A stretch of DNA of 64,000 nucleotides from Cyclobacteriaceae bacterium. GTDB taxonomy: Bacteria > Bacteroidota > Bacteroidia > Cytophagales > Cyclobacteriaceae. Both the position numbers and the translations under genes were made by a program. The notes below the pieces were generated by a model. The model ran no database searches, was not told the origin of the DNA, and saw nothing but the letters and a program-made list of their open reading frames with translations. Positions 36,038 through 44,560 of the stretch are shown here, one piece after another (the stretch's first letter is position 1; every line of letters begins with the position of its first letter). The DNA lies in assembly GCA_016786585.1 (NCBI GenBank), contig JAEUUI010000008.1, positions 1-64,000 of the forward strand, in the 5' to 3' direction.

Positions 36038-36217
36038 ATGGGAAGAGGAGATAAAAAAAGCAAAAAAGGCAAGCGTACAATGGGCTCATTCGGTGTAAGC
36101 CGTAGCCGCGCAAAGATCAAAACCAGATTGAAACGCGTTGCATCGAAAAAGAAATCGACCGTAGCATCTGGCGCAGCAAAGCCAAAACGCGCTCCACGCA
36201 AAAAAGCAGAAGCTTAA
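36038..36217 (+). CDS. 30S ribosomal protein bTHX
   Basis: A 59-aa very basic protein opening MGRGDKKSKKGKRTMGSFGV, the hallmark of bTHX, which sits at the top of the 30S head and stabilises 16S rRNA. It continues with SRSRAKIKTRLK and a Lys/Ala-rich tail. The frame is open upstream to 35927, but the conserved MGRGDKK start at 36038 is the true one. Its stop is seven bases before the ATG of the trp leader peptide. Confidence 0.93.
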   Translation: MGRGDKKSKKGKRTMGSFGVSRSRAKIKTRLKRVASKKKSTVASGAAKPKRAPRKKAEA

Positions 36218-36223
36218 TTCGAA

Positions 36224-36280
36224 ATGAAGAGATTTTCTAACATAGCATGGTGGTGGCATATATCTGAAACGGATATGTGA
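36224..36280 (+). CDS. trpL: trp operon leader peptide (18 aa, Trp-Trp-Trp)
   Basis: ATG at 36224 opens an 18-codon frame reading MKRFSNIAWWWHISETDM, ending in TGA at 36278-36280. Three consecutive TGG codons occupy 36248-36256. Three adjacent Trp codons in 18 would be very unlikely by chance, and the frame lies directly ahead of a terminator and trpE. It is the sensor of a ribosome-mediated attenuator: with little charged tRNA-Trp the ribosome stalls at the TGG codons and leaves the antiterminator strand (36276-36285) free; with ample Trp it reaches the stop codon and covers that strand. Confidence 0.9.
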   Translation: MKRFSNIAWWWHISETDM

Positions 36281-36344
36281 ACAGCCTTGCTATAACTATA
36301 CATTAAGCCAGAGGCCCGCTGTTCACAGCGGGCTTCTTGTTTTT
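36276..36344 (+). promoter_or_regulatory. trp attenuator: mutually exclusive antiterminator and terminator
   Basis: TGTGAACAGC (36276-36285) is perfectly complementary to GCTGTTCACA (36318-36327), forming the antiterminator. The same downstream segment is also part of the terminator stem GCCCGCTG (36314-36321) with CAGCGGGC (36326-36333), loop TTCA, followed by TTCTTGTTTTT to 36344. The two pairings share 36318-36327 and cannot coexist. The antiterminator 5' strand overlaps the leader stop codon, as attenuation requires. trpE starts 21 bases after the T-run. Confidence 0.88.
36314..36344 (+). terminator. trp leader intrinsic terminator (also the only bTHX terminator)
   Basis: An 8-bp GC-rich perfect stem with a 4-nt loop followed by a T-rich tract. 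It is the conditional terminator of the trp attenuator and also the first terminator downstream of bTHX. Confidence 0.9.
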
Positions 36345-36365
36345 ACACCCTTTTGGAAAATTGAG

Positions 36366-37766
36366 ATGAACTATAAAATTGTAACACATTCTAAAAAGCT
36401 TCTGTCAGACACGCTGACACCGGTTAACATTTACCTGAAGCTGCGCGATGTTTTTGCCGGAAGTATTTTGCTGGAGAGTTCCGACTACCATGGTCAGGAG
36501 AACAGTTTGTCTATGATCTGCTGCGAACCCATCGCAAGCTTTAAAGTCCGGAAGAATGCCGTTGAGTTTCGTTTCCCGGACGGGAACGTTACGCAAAAGC
36601 AACTTTCTGATTCAAACTTTATTCATGAGCTTGATACGTTCAGGGCCGCTTTTAAAACCGACAATAATCCTGGTAAGAATGGCTTCTCCGGCTGCGGCCT
36701 GTTCGGATACATGGCCTACGATGCGGTTAAGTTCTTTGAAGATGTAAAAATTGATGACAGTGCTGACGACATTCCAGAAGTGTATTACGCTTTGTACCGA
36801 TATGTTATCGTAGTAAACCACTTTACAAATGAGCTTACTCTTTTTGAAAACGGTGTCGAAGGGACAAACGAGCGTGGCATCGGCAGGGTAGAGCAACTCA
36901 TCTTCAGCAACCGGTTTTCCACGTATTCGTTTCAGCCTGCCGGTGATGAAACATCTAATGTGACAGACACTGAATACGTTGAAATGGTGAAGAAGGGGAT
37001 CAGTCACTGTCAGCGGGGCGATGTTTTTCAAATCGTGCTGTCGCGGAGATTTACAAGCCGATTTAAGGGCGATGAGTTTAATGTTTATCGCGCGTTGCGT
37101 TCAATCAATCCTTCGCCTTATCTTTTTTATTTTGATTACGGAAGCTTTAAGCTTTTCGGCTCGTCACCCGAGGCGCAATTGCAGGTTCGCGGATCACAGG
37201 CGAGCATTTTTCCGATAGCCGGAACGTTCAGACGGACCGGTAACGATCAGGAGGATGCTGAATTGGCAAACAAGCTTGCAGCAGACGAGAAAGAAAATGC
37301 TGAACACATCATGCTGGTGGATCTCGCACGTAACGACATGAGCCGGCATGCCGAGCATGTAAATGTGGAGGTCTTTAAAGAGATTCAATACTACTCACAT
37401 GTAATTCACCTTGTTTCAAAAGTTACAGGTAAGCTGGCTCCCGGAACATCTGCGGTAAAAATTGCTTCTGATACCTTTCCGGCCGGAACGCTTTCGGGCG
37501 CACCTAAGCACATGGCCATGACGCTGATCAACCAGATTGAGAATACTAATCGCAGCTTTTACGGTGGAGCCATCGGGTATCTTGGATTCAACAACGATTT
37601 TAATCATGCGATTATGATCCGTACATTCCTCAGTAAAAACAATCAACTGATTTGCCAGGCAGGGGCTGGCGTAGTTTCAAAATCCAATCCCGAAAGCGAA
37701 CTGCAGGAAGTGAACAATAAACTGGGTGCCTTGCGCAAGGCGATTTTAATGGCTCAAACTATCTGA
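36366..37766 (+). CDS. trpE: anthranilate synthase component I
   Basis: A 466-aa chorismate-utilising enzyme. The N-terminal LLESSDYHG (about residues 39-47) is the tryptophan-binding feedback motif LLES. The catalytic domain includes GDVFQIVLSRRF, SPYLFYFDYG, GSSPEAQLQV, PIAGTFRRTGN, DEKENAEHIMLVDLARND, FPAGTLSGAPK, and QAGAGVVSKSNPESELQE. With TrpG it converts chorismate and glutamine to anthranilate. It is the first structural gene of the trp operon, just after the attenuator. TrpE rather than PabB is favoured by the leader, the LLES motif and the operon. Confidence 0.97.
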   Translation: MNYKIVTHSKKLLSDTLTPVNIYLKLRDVFAGSILLESSDYHGQENSLSMICCEPIASFKVRKNAVEFRFPDGNVTQKQLSDSNFIHELDTFRAAFKTDNNPGKNGFSGCGLFGYMAYDAVKFFEDVKIDDSADDIPEVYYALYRYVIVVNHFTNELTLFENGVEGTNERGIGRVEQLIFSNRFSTYSFQPAGDETSNVTDTEYVEMVKKGISHCQRGDVFQIVLSRRFTSRFKGDEFNVYRALRSINPSPYLFYFDYGSFKLFGSSPEAQLQVRGSQASIFPIAGTFRRTGNDQEDAELANKLAADEKENAEHIMLVDLARNDMSRHAEHVNVEVFKEIQYYSHVIHLVSKVTGKLAPGTSAVKIASDTFPAGTLSGAPKHMAMTLINQIENTNRSFYGGAIGYLGFNNDFNHAIMIRTFLSKNNQLICQAGAGVVSKSNPESELQEVNNKLGALRKAILMAQTI

Positions 37767-37767
37767 C

Positions 37768-38334
37768 ATGAAAATTCTAGTACTCGATAACTACGATTCA
37801 TTTACCTATAACCTGGTGCACATCATTCGCGAGCTAAAGTATGATTATGAAGTGCATCGGAACGACAAGATCACACTGGAAGAAGTGAAGCGCTTCGACA
37901 AAATATTGCTTTCACCCGGGCCGGGAATTCCGGATGAGGCGGGTATCATGAAAGATCTGATCAAAACGTATGGTCCTTCGAAGAGCATTCTCGGAGTTTG
38001 TCTGGGGCATCAGGGCATCGGTGAGGTTTACGGAGCATCGTTGTTTAACATCCCAAAAGTGCTTCACGGTGTAACATCTGTGGCGCACGTTACCGATCCG
38101 CAGGAGAAGCTGTTTAAAAGCATCCCTTCGGATTTCCAGGTCACACACTATCACTCGTGGGCAATTAAACCGGATAGCATTAAGTCACCCCTGAAGATTA
38201 CTGCCACTAACCAGGAAGGGTTGGTTATGGCTGTGCGCCATGAACAATACGATGTATGCGGGGTGCAATTTCATCCGGAATCGATCATGACGCCCGAGGG
38301 GCCGAAAATTATTGAGAATTGGCTTAAGGGTTAA
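37768..38334 (+). CDS. trpG: anthranilate synthase glutamine amidotransferase component
   Basis: A 188-aa class I amidotransferase. LDNYDSFTYNL opens the protein, ILLSPGPGIPDEAG follows, the nucleophile Cys78 is in GVCLGHQGIGEVYG, HYHSWAI is the interface loop, and GVQFHPESIMTPEG gives the catalytic His. It supplies ammonia to TrpE. One base separates it from the trpE stop. It is not fused to TrpE or TrpD. It could also serve PabB, as amphibolic TrpG proteins do elsewhere. Confidence 0.95.
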   Translation: MKILVLDNYDSFTYNLVHIIRELKYDYEVHRNDKITLEEVKRFDKILLSPGPGIPDEAGIMKDLIKTYGPSKSILGVCLGHQGIGEVYGASLFNIPKVLHGVTSVAHVTDPQEKLFKSIPSDFQVTHYHSWAIKPDSIKSPLKITATNQEGLVMAVRHEQYDVCGVQFHPESIMTPEGPKIIENWLKG

Positions 38335-38380
38335 TGGGGTCATAGTTCAAGGTTTAAAATTTTGAGTTCAAGGTTAGATT

Positions 38381-39367
38381 ATGAGGACAGTTTTAAATGA
38401 GTTGATCGATCATCAGTCGCTCTCCAAAGAAGAAGCACGACAGGTTTTGATTGAGCTTACATCGGGTAAGTACAACCCGAGTCAGATGGCGTCATTCATC
38501 ACCGTGTATATGATGCGAAATATTACGGTGGATGAGTTGCAGGGCTTTCGCGATGCCATGCTGGAACTTTGTATTCCGGCTCGGTTCGATCAGCCGGTGA
38601 TGGACGTCTGCGGAACAGGTGGTGATGGAAAGAACACGTTCAACATTTCAACCTTGTCGTCTTTTGTGGTAGCCGCAGCTGGTCAGCCGGTAGCCAAGCA
38701 TGGAAACTATGGTGTTTCTTCTGCGTGCGGATCATCTAATGTACTTGAGTATTTTGGGTACACATTTACCAATAACATCGATGAGTTGAAGCGGTCGCTC
38801 GACCGGGCGAATATCTGCTTTATGCATGCTCCGCTTTTCCATCCTGCGTTGAAGAATGTAGCTCCGATCCGCAAAGAACTTGGCGTGAAAACATTTTTCA
38901 ACATGCTCGGCCCCATGGTAAACCCTGCGTTTCCGAAGCGACAATTGGTAGGGGTTTTCAGCCTTGAACTTGCGCGGAAGTATGGCTACTTGTATCAGCA
39001 CACCGATAAGCAGTTCGTGGTGTTGCATTCGCTGGATGGCTACGATGAGATTTCGCTTACCGGTGCCTTCAAATACTTTTATAATAATGGCGAACAACTT
39101 GCAGATGCTGCCGATCTCGGTTTGCCGACTGTAACCTATGAACAAATCGGTGGTGGCGATTCGGTAGCTGACTCGGCAAAGATATTTATGGACGTGCTGG
39201 AAGGAAAAGGTACGCCTGCACAGAACGCTGCCGTAATCGCCAATGCCGGCATGGCTTTGTATTGTGCCGATCAGCAGACTGGATTGTTAAATTCGGTAGC
39301 CAAAGCGAAAGAAGCGTTGGAGTCGGGTAAGGCACTTGAGTCATTTAAAAAACTGATCAACCGCTGA
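38381..39367 (+). CDS. trpD: anthranilate phosphoribosyltransferase
   Basis: A 328-aa enzyme of normal length. The PRPP-binding CGTGGDGKNTFNIST (about residues 78-92), KHGNYGVSSACGSSNVLEYF, and LGPMVNPAFPKRQLVGVF are diagnostic. It attaches phosphoribose to anthranilate. The 46-bp gap to trpG contains two copies of GTTCAAGGTT and no terminator. The stop overlaps trpC by one base. Confidence 0.97.
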   Translation: MRTVLNELIDHQSLSKEEARQVLIELTSGKYNPSQMASFITVYMMRNITVDELQGFRDAMLELCIPARFDQPVMDVCGTGGDGKNTFNISTLSSFVVAAAGQPVAKHGNYGVSSACGSSNVLEYFGYTFTNNIDELKRSLDRANICFMHAPLFHPALKNVAPIRKELGVKTFFNMLGPMVNPAFPKRQLVGVFSLELARKYGYLYQHTDKQFVVLHSLDGYDEISLTGAFKYFYNNGEQLADAADLGLPTVTYEQIGGGDSVADSAKIFMDVLEGKGTPAQNAAVIANAGMALYCADQQTGLLNSVAKAKEALESGKALESFKKLINR

Positions 39368-40158
39368 TGAATATTCTCGATACGATTGTTGCACACAAGC
39401 AAAAGGAAGTAGCTGACAACAAGCAGATTGTTTCTGTGCAGTCGTTGGAGCAACGCGACTTGTTTCAACGGCAGCCGGTTTCGATCAAAGCTGCTTTGAT
39501 GCATCCGGGCTCCAGCGGAATTATTGCCGAGTTTAAGCGCAAGTCACCTTCGAAAGGTATAATCAACGATCAGGTTGCGTGCGATAAAACCACACTTGCG
39601 TACGCGCAGGCCGGTGCTTCGGCTCTGTCGGTGCTAACGGATCATAACTTTTTTGGAGGTAGCGTAGATGATTTTCTGTCGGCAAGACGCGTAAACAATT
39701 GTCCGATGCTTCGGAAGGATTTTGTGATTGATGAATATCAGATCATCGAGGCAAAGTCGATCGGTGCGGATGTCATCCTGCTGATCGCAGCCATCCTTGA
39801 TCCGGGTACAATTGCAAAGTTTGTTACGCTTGCGCATGGACTGGGTATGGAGGTGTTGCTGGAAGTTCATGATGAAAAAGAACTGCTGGATAATCTTGCA
39901 AGCGGTACGGACTTAATTGGAGTTAATAACCGGAATCTGAAAACTTTTGACGTGAGTATTGAAACGTCACGAAGATTGTCAGCGCTGATCCCGGATGGAA
40001 TTATTAAAGTTTCCGAGAGTGGTATTGAGCAAATCGAAACGATTCGCGAATTGCGCGCATCAGGCTTCCGTGGGTTTCTGATGGGCCAGCGATTTATGGA
40101 ACAGACCGATCCGGGTTTGGCGTGTTTGACCTTCATTCAAAATCTTAAAAAGGGCTGA
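39367..40158 (+). CDS. trpC: indole-3-glycerol-phosphate synthase
   Basis: A 263-aa TIM barrel. Conserved stretches are GIIAEFKRKSPSKGIIND (catalytic Glu-Lys loop), ALSVLTDHNFFGGS, LRKDFVIDEYQI, GVNNRNLKTFDV and SESGIEQIETI, which line the active site. It closes the indole ring from CdRP. It is monofunctional, with TrpF encoded separately by the next gene, whose start overlaps the trpC stop by one base. Confidence 0.97.
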   Translation: MNILDTIVAHKQKEVADNKQIVSVQSLEQRDLFQRQPVSIKAALMHPGSSGIIAEFKRKSPSKGIINDQVACDKTTLAYAQAGASALSVLTDHNFFGGSVDDFLSARRVNNCPMLRKDFVIDEYQIIEAKSIGADVILLIAAILDPGTIAKFVTLAHGLGMEVLLEVHDEKELLDNLASGTDLIGVNNRNLKTFDVSIETSRRLSALIPDGIIKVSESGIEQIETIRELRASGFRGFLMGQRFMEQTDPGLACLTFIQNLKKG

Positions 40159-40778
40159 TGAATGTAAAGCTGAAAATATGTGGTATGCGGGATGCAGCGA
40201 ATATTGCTTCGGTTGCAGTATTGCAGCCCGACTACATGGGCTTTATTTTCTACGATAAGTCGCCCCGGTACGTGACTGAAGATTTTACACTTCCGCGGAT
40301 TGATTCGGGCATCAGTAAGGTGGGTGTTTTTGTAAACGATGAGACAGAGTTGATTCTCCGCAAGGTTGAGCAGTACAAGCTTGATTTTGTTCAGTTGCAT
40401 GGAAATGAATCGGTGGAGCAATGTGCTGAATTGTCGGAAAGGGTTGATGTCATTAAAGCGTTCGCGATTGACGAGACATTTGATTTCGATGCCCTGAAGC
40501 CTTTTGAAAATCACGTGACGTATTTTTTGTTTGATACAAAAGGCAGGTATTTTGGTGGCAACGCAAAAACGTTTGACTGGAATCTCTTGGAGAAGTATAA
40601 TCAACAGGTTCCGTTTTTTCTTAGCGGAGGTATAACCCCGGAGAATGTTTCAGATGTTGATGGTTTAAGGAATTTGAATATTCGGGCAATAGATGTTAAC
40701 AGTGGAGTAGAAGATGCTCCCGGAATTAAAAACAGTACCAAAATCAAAACGATAAAAAGCGTGCTACACGCATTATAA
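40158..40778 (+). CDS. trpF: phosphoribosylanthranilate isomerase
   Basis: A 206-aa TIM barrel. [13 protein letters not shown] carries the catalytic Cys; [44 protein letters not shown], and [16 protein letters not shown] (catalytic Asp and phosphate loop) are all present. It isomerises PRA to CdRP. Tightly spaced in the operon (2 bp to trpB). Confidence 0.97.
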   Translation: MNVKLKICGMRDAANIASVAVLQPDYMGFIFYDKSPRYVTEDFTLPRIDSGISKVGVFVNDETELILRKVEQYKLDFVQLHGNESVEQCAELSERVDVIKAFAIDETFDFDALKPFENHVTYFLFDTKGRYFGGNAKTFDWNLLEKYNQQVPFFLSGGITPENVSDVDGLRNLNIRAIDVNSGVEDAPGIKNSTKIKTIKSVLHAL

Positions 40779-40780
40779 AT

Positions 40781-41962
40781 ATGAAGTATACAGTTAATGA
40801 AAAGGGCTTTTACGGAAAGTTTGGCGGAGCCTACATTCCGGAAATGCTCTATCCGAATGTGGAAGAGCTGAGACAGAATTACACATCAATTATTAACGAG
40901 CCGTCTTTCCAGACTGAGTTCGCGAAGCTGTTGAAAGATTATGTCGGCCGGCCAACACCGTTGTATTTTGCGCAACGCCTTTCAGAAGCCTACAAAGCAA
41001 AAATTTATCTCAAGCGTGAAGATTTGTGTCACACGGGTGCACACAAAATCAATAATACCATCGGGCAGATTTTGCTGGCGAGACGCATGGGTAAGAAAAA
41101 GATCATTGCCGAAACCGGGGCGGGGCAGCATGGTGTGGCGACAGCAACTGTATGTGCACTAATGGGTATGGACTGCACGGTTTATATGGGCCAGCTGGAT
41201 ATGGACCGCCAGCGCCCGAACGTTGAACGAATGCGGATTCTCGGGGCACAGGTTGTTCCGGCACGCAGCGGCAACATGACGCTTAAAGACGCTACCAACG
41301 AAGCGATGCGTCATTGGATTAACAATCCTTCGGATACGCACTACATCATCGGTTCGGTGGTTGGGCCTCATCCGTACCCGGATATGGTCACCCGGTTTCA
41401 ATCCGTAATCAGTGAAGAAATCAAAGCACAGCTGCAGGAAGCGGAAGGCAATCCGTTTCCGGATTACGTAGTGGCGTGTGTTGGCGGTGGCAGCAACGCA
41501 GCGGGAGCATATTATCATTTTCTGGAAGATGAGCATGTAAACCTGGTTGGCGTTGAGGCAGCGGGCAAAGGTGTGGATTCAGGGGAATCGGCCGCCACTA
41601 CCGCGCTTGGAAAAACGGGTGTGCTTCACGGCAGTAAAACACTTCTCATGCAAACCGAAGATGGCCAGGTGATCGAACCTTATTCGATTTCTGCCGGACT
41701 GGATTATCCCGGCATCGGGCCGTTGCATGCACATTTGTTCGACACGCAACGTGTTCAGTTTGTAAGCGCCACGGATGATGATGCCATGCAGGCAGGAATT
41801 GAGTTGAGTCGCACGGAAGGAATCATTCCGGCCATCGAATCCGCACATGCGGTGGCAGCATTGAAGCAGCTTGCCGTTGATCCGGATGATGTGGTGGTGA
41901 TCAACCTTTCGGGAAGAGGCGATAAGGATCTCGAAACCTATATCCGCTGGGGTAAATACTAA
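40781..41962 (+). CDS. trpB: tryptophan synthase beta chain
   Basis: A 393-aa PLP enzyme of the TrpB1 type. [15 protein letters not shown] opens the protein; the PLP Lys89 is in [22 protein letters not shown] and the phosphate-binding [13 protein letters not shown] loop are intact. It condenses indole and serine to tryptophan in the alpha2-beta2 complex with TrpA. Confidence 0.98.
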   Translation: MKYTVNEKGFYGKFGGAYIPEMLYPNVEELRQNYTSIINEPSFQTEFAKLLKDYVGRPTPLYFAQRLSEAYKAKIYLKREDLCHTGAHKINNTIGQILLARRMGKKKIIAETGAGQHGVATATVCALMGMDCTVYMGQLDMDRQRPNVERMRILGAQVVPARSGNMTLKDATNEAMRHWINNPSDTHYIIGSVVGPHPYPDMVTRFQSVISEEIKAQLQEAEGNPFPDYVVACVGGGSNAAGAYYHFLEDEHVNLVGVEAAGKGVDSGESAATTALGKTGVLHGSKTLLMQTEDGQVIEPYSISAGLDYPGIGPLHAHLFDTQRVQFVSATDDDAMQAGIELSRTEGIIPAIESAHAVAALKQLAVDPDDVVVINLSGRGDKDLETYIRWGKY

Positions 41963-41982
41963 CGATTGACTATTTGATAATT

Positions 41983-42759
41983 ATGAGCAGACTCAAACAA
42001 CTGTTTCAGGATAAAAAGAACAACATACTGTCGGTGTTTTATACTGCAGGATTTCCGAAGTTGAACGACACGGTGGAAATCGCACGCCATCTTCAATCGG
42101 GCGGTGCCGACATCATCGAGATTGGAATTCCGTTTTCTGATCCTGTCGCTGATGGCCCGACCATCCAGGCAAGCAATAAGGTTGCGCTTGATAATGGAAT
42201 GACCGTAAAATTGTTGCTTGAGCAGGTAAAGGAAATCCGCAAGGATGTGAATATCCCGATCGTGCTGATGGGCTACCTTAATCCCGTACTGCAATATGGC
42301 TTCGAAAAGTTTTGTAAGGAGGCTGCTGCCAATGGGGTTGATGGATTGATCCTGCCGGACATGCCGCTGGATGAATTTAACGAACACAAAGACCTTACCT
42401 CGTCTCTTGGGTTGGATGTAATCTTCCTGGTATCACCTACAACTTCAGCCGAGCGTATCAACATGATTGATGGATTGTCGTCAGGGTTTGTGTACGCAGT
42501 TTCTTCTTCAAGTACTACGGGCGCAAAGAAGGGTTTTACAGCGGATCAGGAGCAATACTTCCAGAAATTAAAATCAGCGAACCTAAAAAATCCGTTCCTG
42601 ATCGGTTTCGGAATCTCAGATCACGCAACGTTCAGTAAAGCAAGTGAATATGGATCGGGAGCGATTGTGGGAAGTGCATTTATAAATCTTTTGCAGGAAT
42701 CAAGTAACTTCGGGAAGGATATTTCACAGTTTGTGGAAAGTCTAAAATCTAAATCGTAA
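41983..42759 (+). CDS. trpA: tryptophan synthase alpha chain
   Basis: A 258-aa TIM barrel. GGADIIEIGIPFSDPVADGP holds the catalytic Glu and Asp, and FVYAVSSSSTTGAKKGF is the loop 6 / phosphate region. The frame opens at TTG 41974, but ATG 41983 is preferred and gives normal length. The last five codons (LKSKS) and stop lie inside a TCTAAAATC/AAATCGTAAATC repeat that continues into the gap, so the C-terminus may have been reshaped by that repeat. Last gene of the trp operon. Confidence 0.96.
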   Translation: MSRLKQLFQDKKNNILSVFYTAGFPKLNDTVEIARHLQSGGADIIEIGIPFSDPVADGPTIQASNKVALDNGMTVKLLLEQVKEIRKDVNIPIVLMGYLNPVLQYGFEKFCKEAAANGVDGLILPDMPLDEFNEHKDLTSSLGLDVIFLVSPTTSAERINMIDGLSSGFVYAVSSSSTTGAKKGFTADQEQYFQKLKSANLKNPFLIGFGISDHATFSKASEYGSGAIVGSAFINLLQESSNFGKDISQFVESLKSKS

Positions 42760-42789
42760 ATCCCAAATCGTAAATCTTAAATCCGGAAT
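42741..42789. repeat. TCTAAAATC/AAATCGTAAATC repeat at the trpA 3' end
   Basis: TCTAAAATCT, AAATCGTAAATC, CCAAATCGTAAATC and TTAAATCC follow one another across the trpA stop codon. This is the reverse complement of the vocabulary at 3313-3379. No hairpin terminator is seen here. Confidence 0.6.
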
Positions 42790-42790
42790 T

Positions 42791-43141
42791 ATGTACATCG
42801 TTTACGGAATCAAGAACTGCAACACAGTAAAAAATGCGCTCGACTGGCTTAAGAAAAACAAGATTGAGTTCGAGTTTCACGATTATAAAGCGAAAGGCAT
42901 TGATGCGGCTAAGCTAAAAAACTGGAGCGGTCAGGTAGGGTGGGAGAAACTCGTCAATAAAAAAGGAACCACGTGGCGTCAGTTGGATGAGAAAGTGCAA
43001 AGCAAAGTAACCTCCGAAAAAGCTGCCATCGAACTCATGCAGCAAAAGACCAGCGTGATCAAGCGCCCGCTGATCGAATCAAAGAACAAAGTGGTTACGC
43101 TGGGTTTTGATGAAGCTGAATTTAAAGCTGCTTACAAGTAA
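42791..43141 (+). CDS. ArsC/Spx-family thioredoxin-fold protein (YffB-like)
   Basis: A 116-aa protein. MYIVYGIKNCNTVKNALDWL has the CxxT (CNTV) form with one N-terminal cysteine, and FEFHDYKAKGI follows. KTSVIKRPLIESKNK is the conserved R-P cis-proline segment of the ArsC/Spx family. Arsenate reductase proper, Spx regulators and YffB-like proteins share this fold; no ars genes lie nearby, so an arsenate role is not assumed. Cytoplasmic. Confidence 0.88.
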   Translation: MYIVYGIKNCNTVKNALDWLKKNKIEFEFHDYKAKGIDAAKLKNWSGQVGWEKLVNKKGTTWRQLDEKVQSKVTSEKAAIELMQQKTSVIKRPLIESKNKVVTLGFDEAEFKAAYK

Positions 43142-43162
43142 ATTCCAATCTCCTATTTCTGT

Positions 43163-43170
43163 TAGCTTTG
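43163..43170 (+). promoter_or_regulatory. candidate -7 box for the MATE gene
   Basis: TAGCTTTG, a perfect TAnnTTTG, 11 bases before the ATG at 43181. It predicts a very short leader of about five bases. No good -33 element is seen. Confidence 0.45.
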
Positions 43171-43180
43171 CAGCGCTTTT

Positions 43181-44518
43181 ATGGAACTGCAGCTTAACAC
43201 CGGTTACCGACAAATTCTCGGGATGGCATTGCCGATATCACTGGCCATGCTGGTGCCGCAGATCAACTTTATTACCAACAATATTTTCCTCGGTGGCCTG
43301 GGCGAGCATGAACTGGCCAGCGCGGGTATCACCGGAGTTTACTATTTGATTTTTGCCGTAATCGGCAACGGATTGAACAATGGCCTTCAGGCGCTTATCG
43401 CGAGAAGAGCAGGGCAGGGTTTACCGAAAGAAATCGGGAGGTTGTTCTTCCATGGTGTATGGGTTGCGCTTGCGATTGCTGCGATGGGTATCGTAATCAC
43501 CTACAGCTTTGCACCCGTTGTGCTCCGGTCGCTGATTCATAACCCCGTAATTGCGGAACAGGTTATCGACTTCCTGCTGATCCGGATCTGGGGCTTGCCG
43601 TTTCTGTATTTGTACGTGATGCGGAATGCGCTGCTGGTCGGTGTAAACCAGACAAAGTTTTTGGTTTGGGGAACACTTTCGGAGGCGGTCGTAAATATCG
43701 TATTCGATTACGGTTTTATTTACGGCCGGCTGGGCTTGCCGGAGATAGGATTCAATGGCGCTGCCTACGCTTCTATCATCGCAGAAGGTGCTGGGCTGTT
43801 TGTGATTTATGCCATCATCCGCCAGAAAGGACTGCACCGCGTGTTTTCATTTTTTGATAACGTAAAACTTGAAGGTGCTGTTTTTAAATTGATTTTGATT
43901 CAGTCTTCACCGCTGATTGCTCAGTACGCAATCAGTATCGCAAGCTGGGAATATTTCTATCTGCTCATTGAACACCATGGTGCGCGTGCGCTCGCGATCT
44001 CAAACACGATGCGGAATATATTCGGACTGTTTGGAATTTTTGCCTGGGCATTCGCGGCTACGACAAACACAATGGTAAGCAATATCATTGGCCAAGGCCG
44101 GCAGGGCGAAGTGATTGGATTAATCAAGCGAATTTCCGGGATAAGCTTTTCGATTTCAGCCGTGATTTTCGTTGTGCTCAATGTTGTTCCGGAGTTGTTC
44201 TTAAATTTCTATAGCCAGGGACCTGAGTTTATTGCTGAAGCAATTCCTGTGGTACGAATCGTTTCGGTTGCATTGTTGATGATGTCGGTTGGTACCGTAT
44301 GGCTGAACTCGGTGACGGGAACCGGTAATACGGTTGTCAACCTGACAATTGAATCAATTACCATTGTTGTGTACTGTGCATACGTTTACATCGTGCTGGA
44401 GTACCTGAATATGCCGATTACATGGGGCTGGGGCTCCGAGTGGGTCTACTGGCTGTCGATGTTCAGCATGGCGTATTTCTACATGCGCTCCGGGAAATGG
44501 AGAAATAAAACGATCTGA
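43181..44518 (+). CDS. MATE-family multidrug/toxin efflux transporter
   Basis: A 445-aa integral inner-membrane protein with about 12 hydrophobic segments in two six-helix halves. The first half opens with ILGMALPISLAMLVPQINFI, with NNGLQALIARRAGQG as the cytoplasmic loop. The second begins near LILIQSSPLIAQYAISIASW. MATE transporters export cationic drugs or metabolites in exchange for Na+ or H+; the substrate is unknown. It has its own -7 box and is followed by a secreted unknown protein gene. Confidence 0.92.
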   Translation: MELQLNTGYRQILGMALPISLAMLVPQINFITNNIFLGGLGEHELASAGITGVYYLIFAVIGNGLNNGLQALIARRAGQGLPKEIGRLFFHGVWVALAIAAMGIVITYSFAPVVLRSLIHNPVIAEQVIDFLLIRIWGLPFLYLYVMRNALLVGVNQTKFLVWGTLSEAVVNIVFDYGFIYGRLGLPEIGFNGAAYASIIAEGAGLFVIYAIIRQKGLHRVFSFFDNVKLEGAVFKLILIQSSPLIAQYAISIASWEYFYLLIEHHGARALAISNTMRNIFGLFGIFAWAFAATTNTMVSNIIGQGRQGEVIGLIKRISGISFSISAVIFVVLNVVPELFLNFYSQGPEFIAEAIPVVRIVSVALLMMSVGTVWLNSVTGTGNTVVNLTIESITIVVYCAYVYIVLEYLNMPITWGWGSEWVYWLSMFSMAYFYMRSGKWRNKTI

Positions 44519-44560
44519 TCCCAACAACCATTTCCGGCCAGTGCCGTATTGTTGAATACT

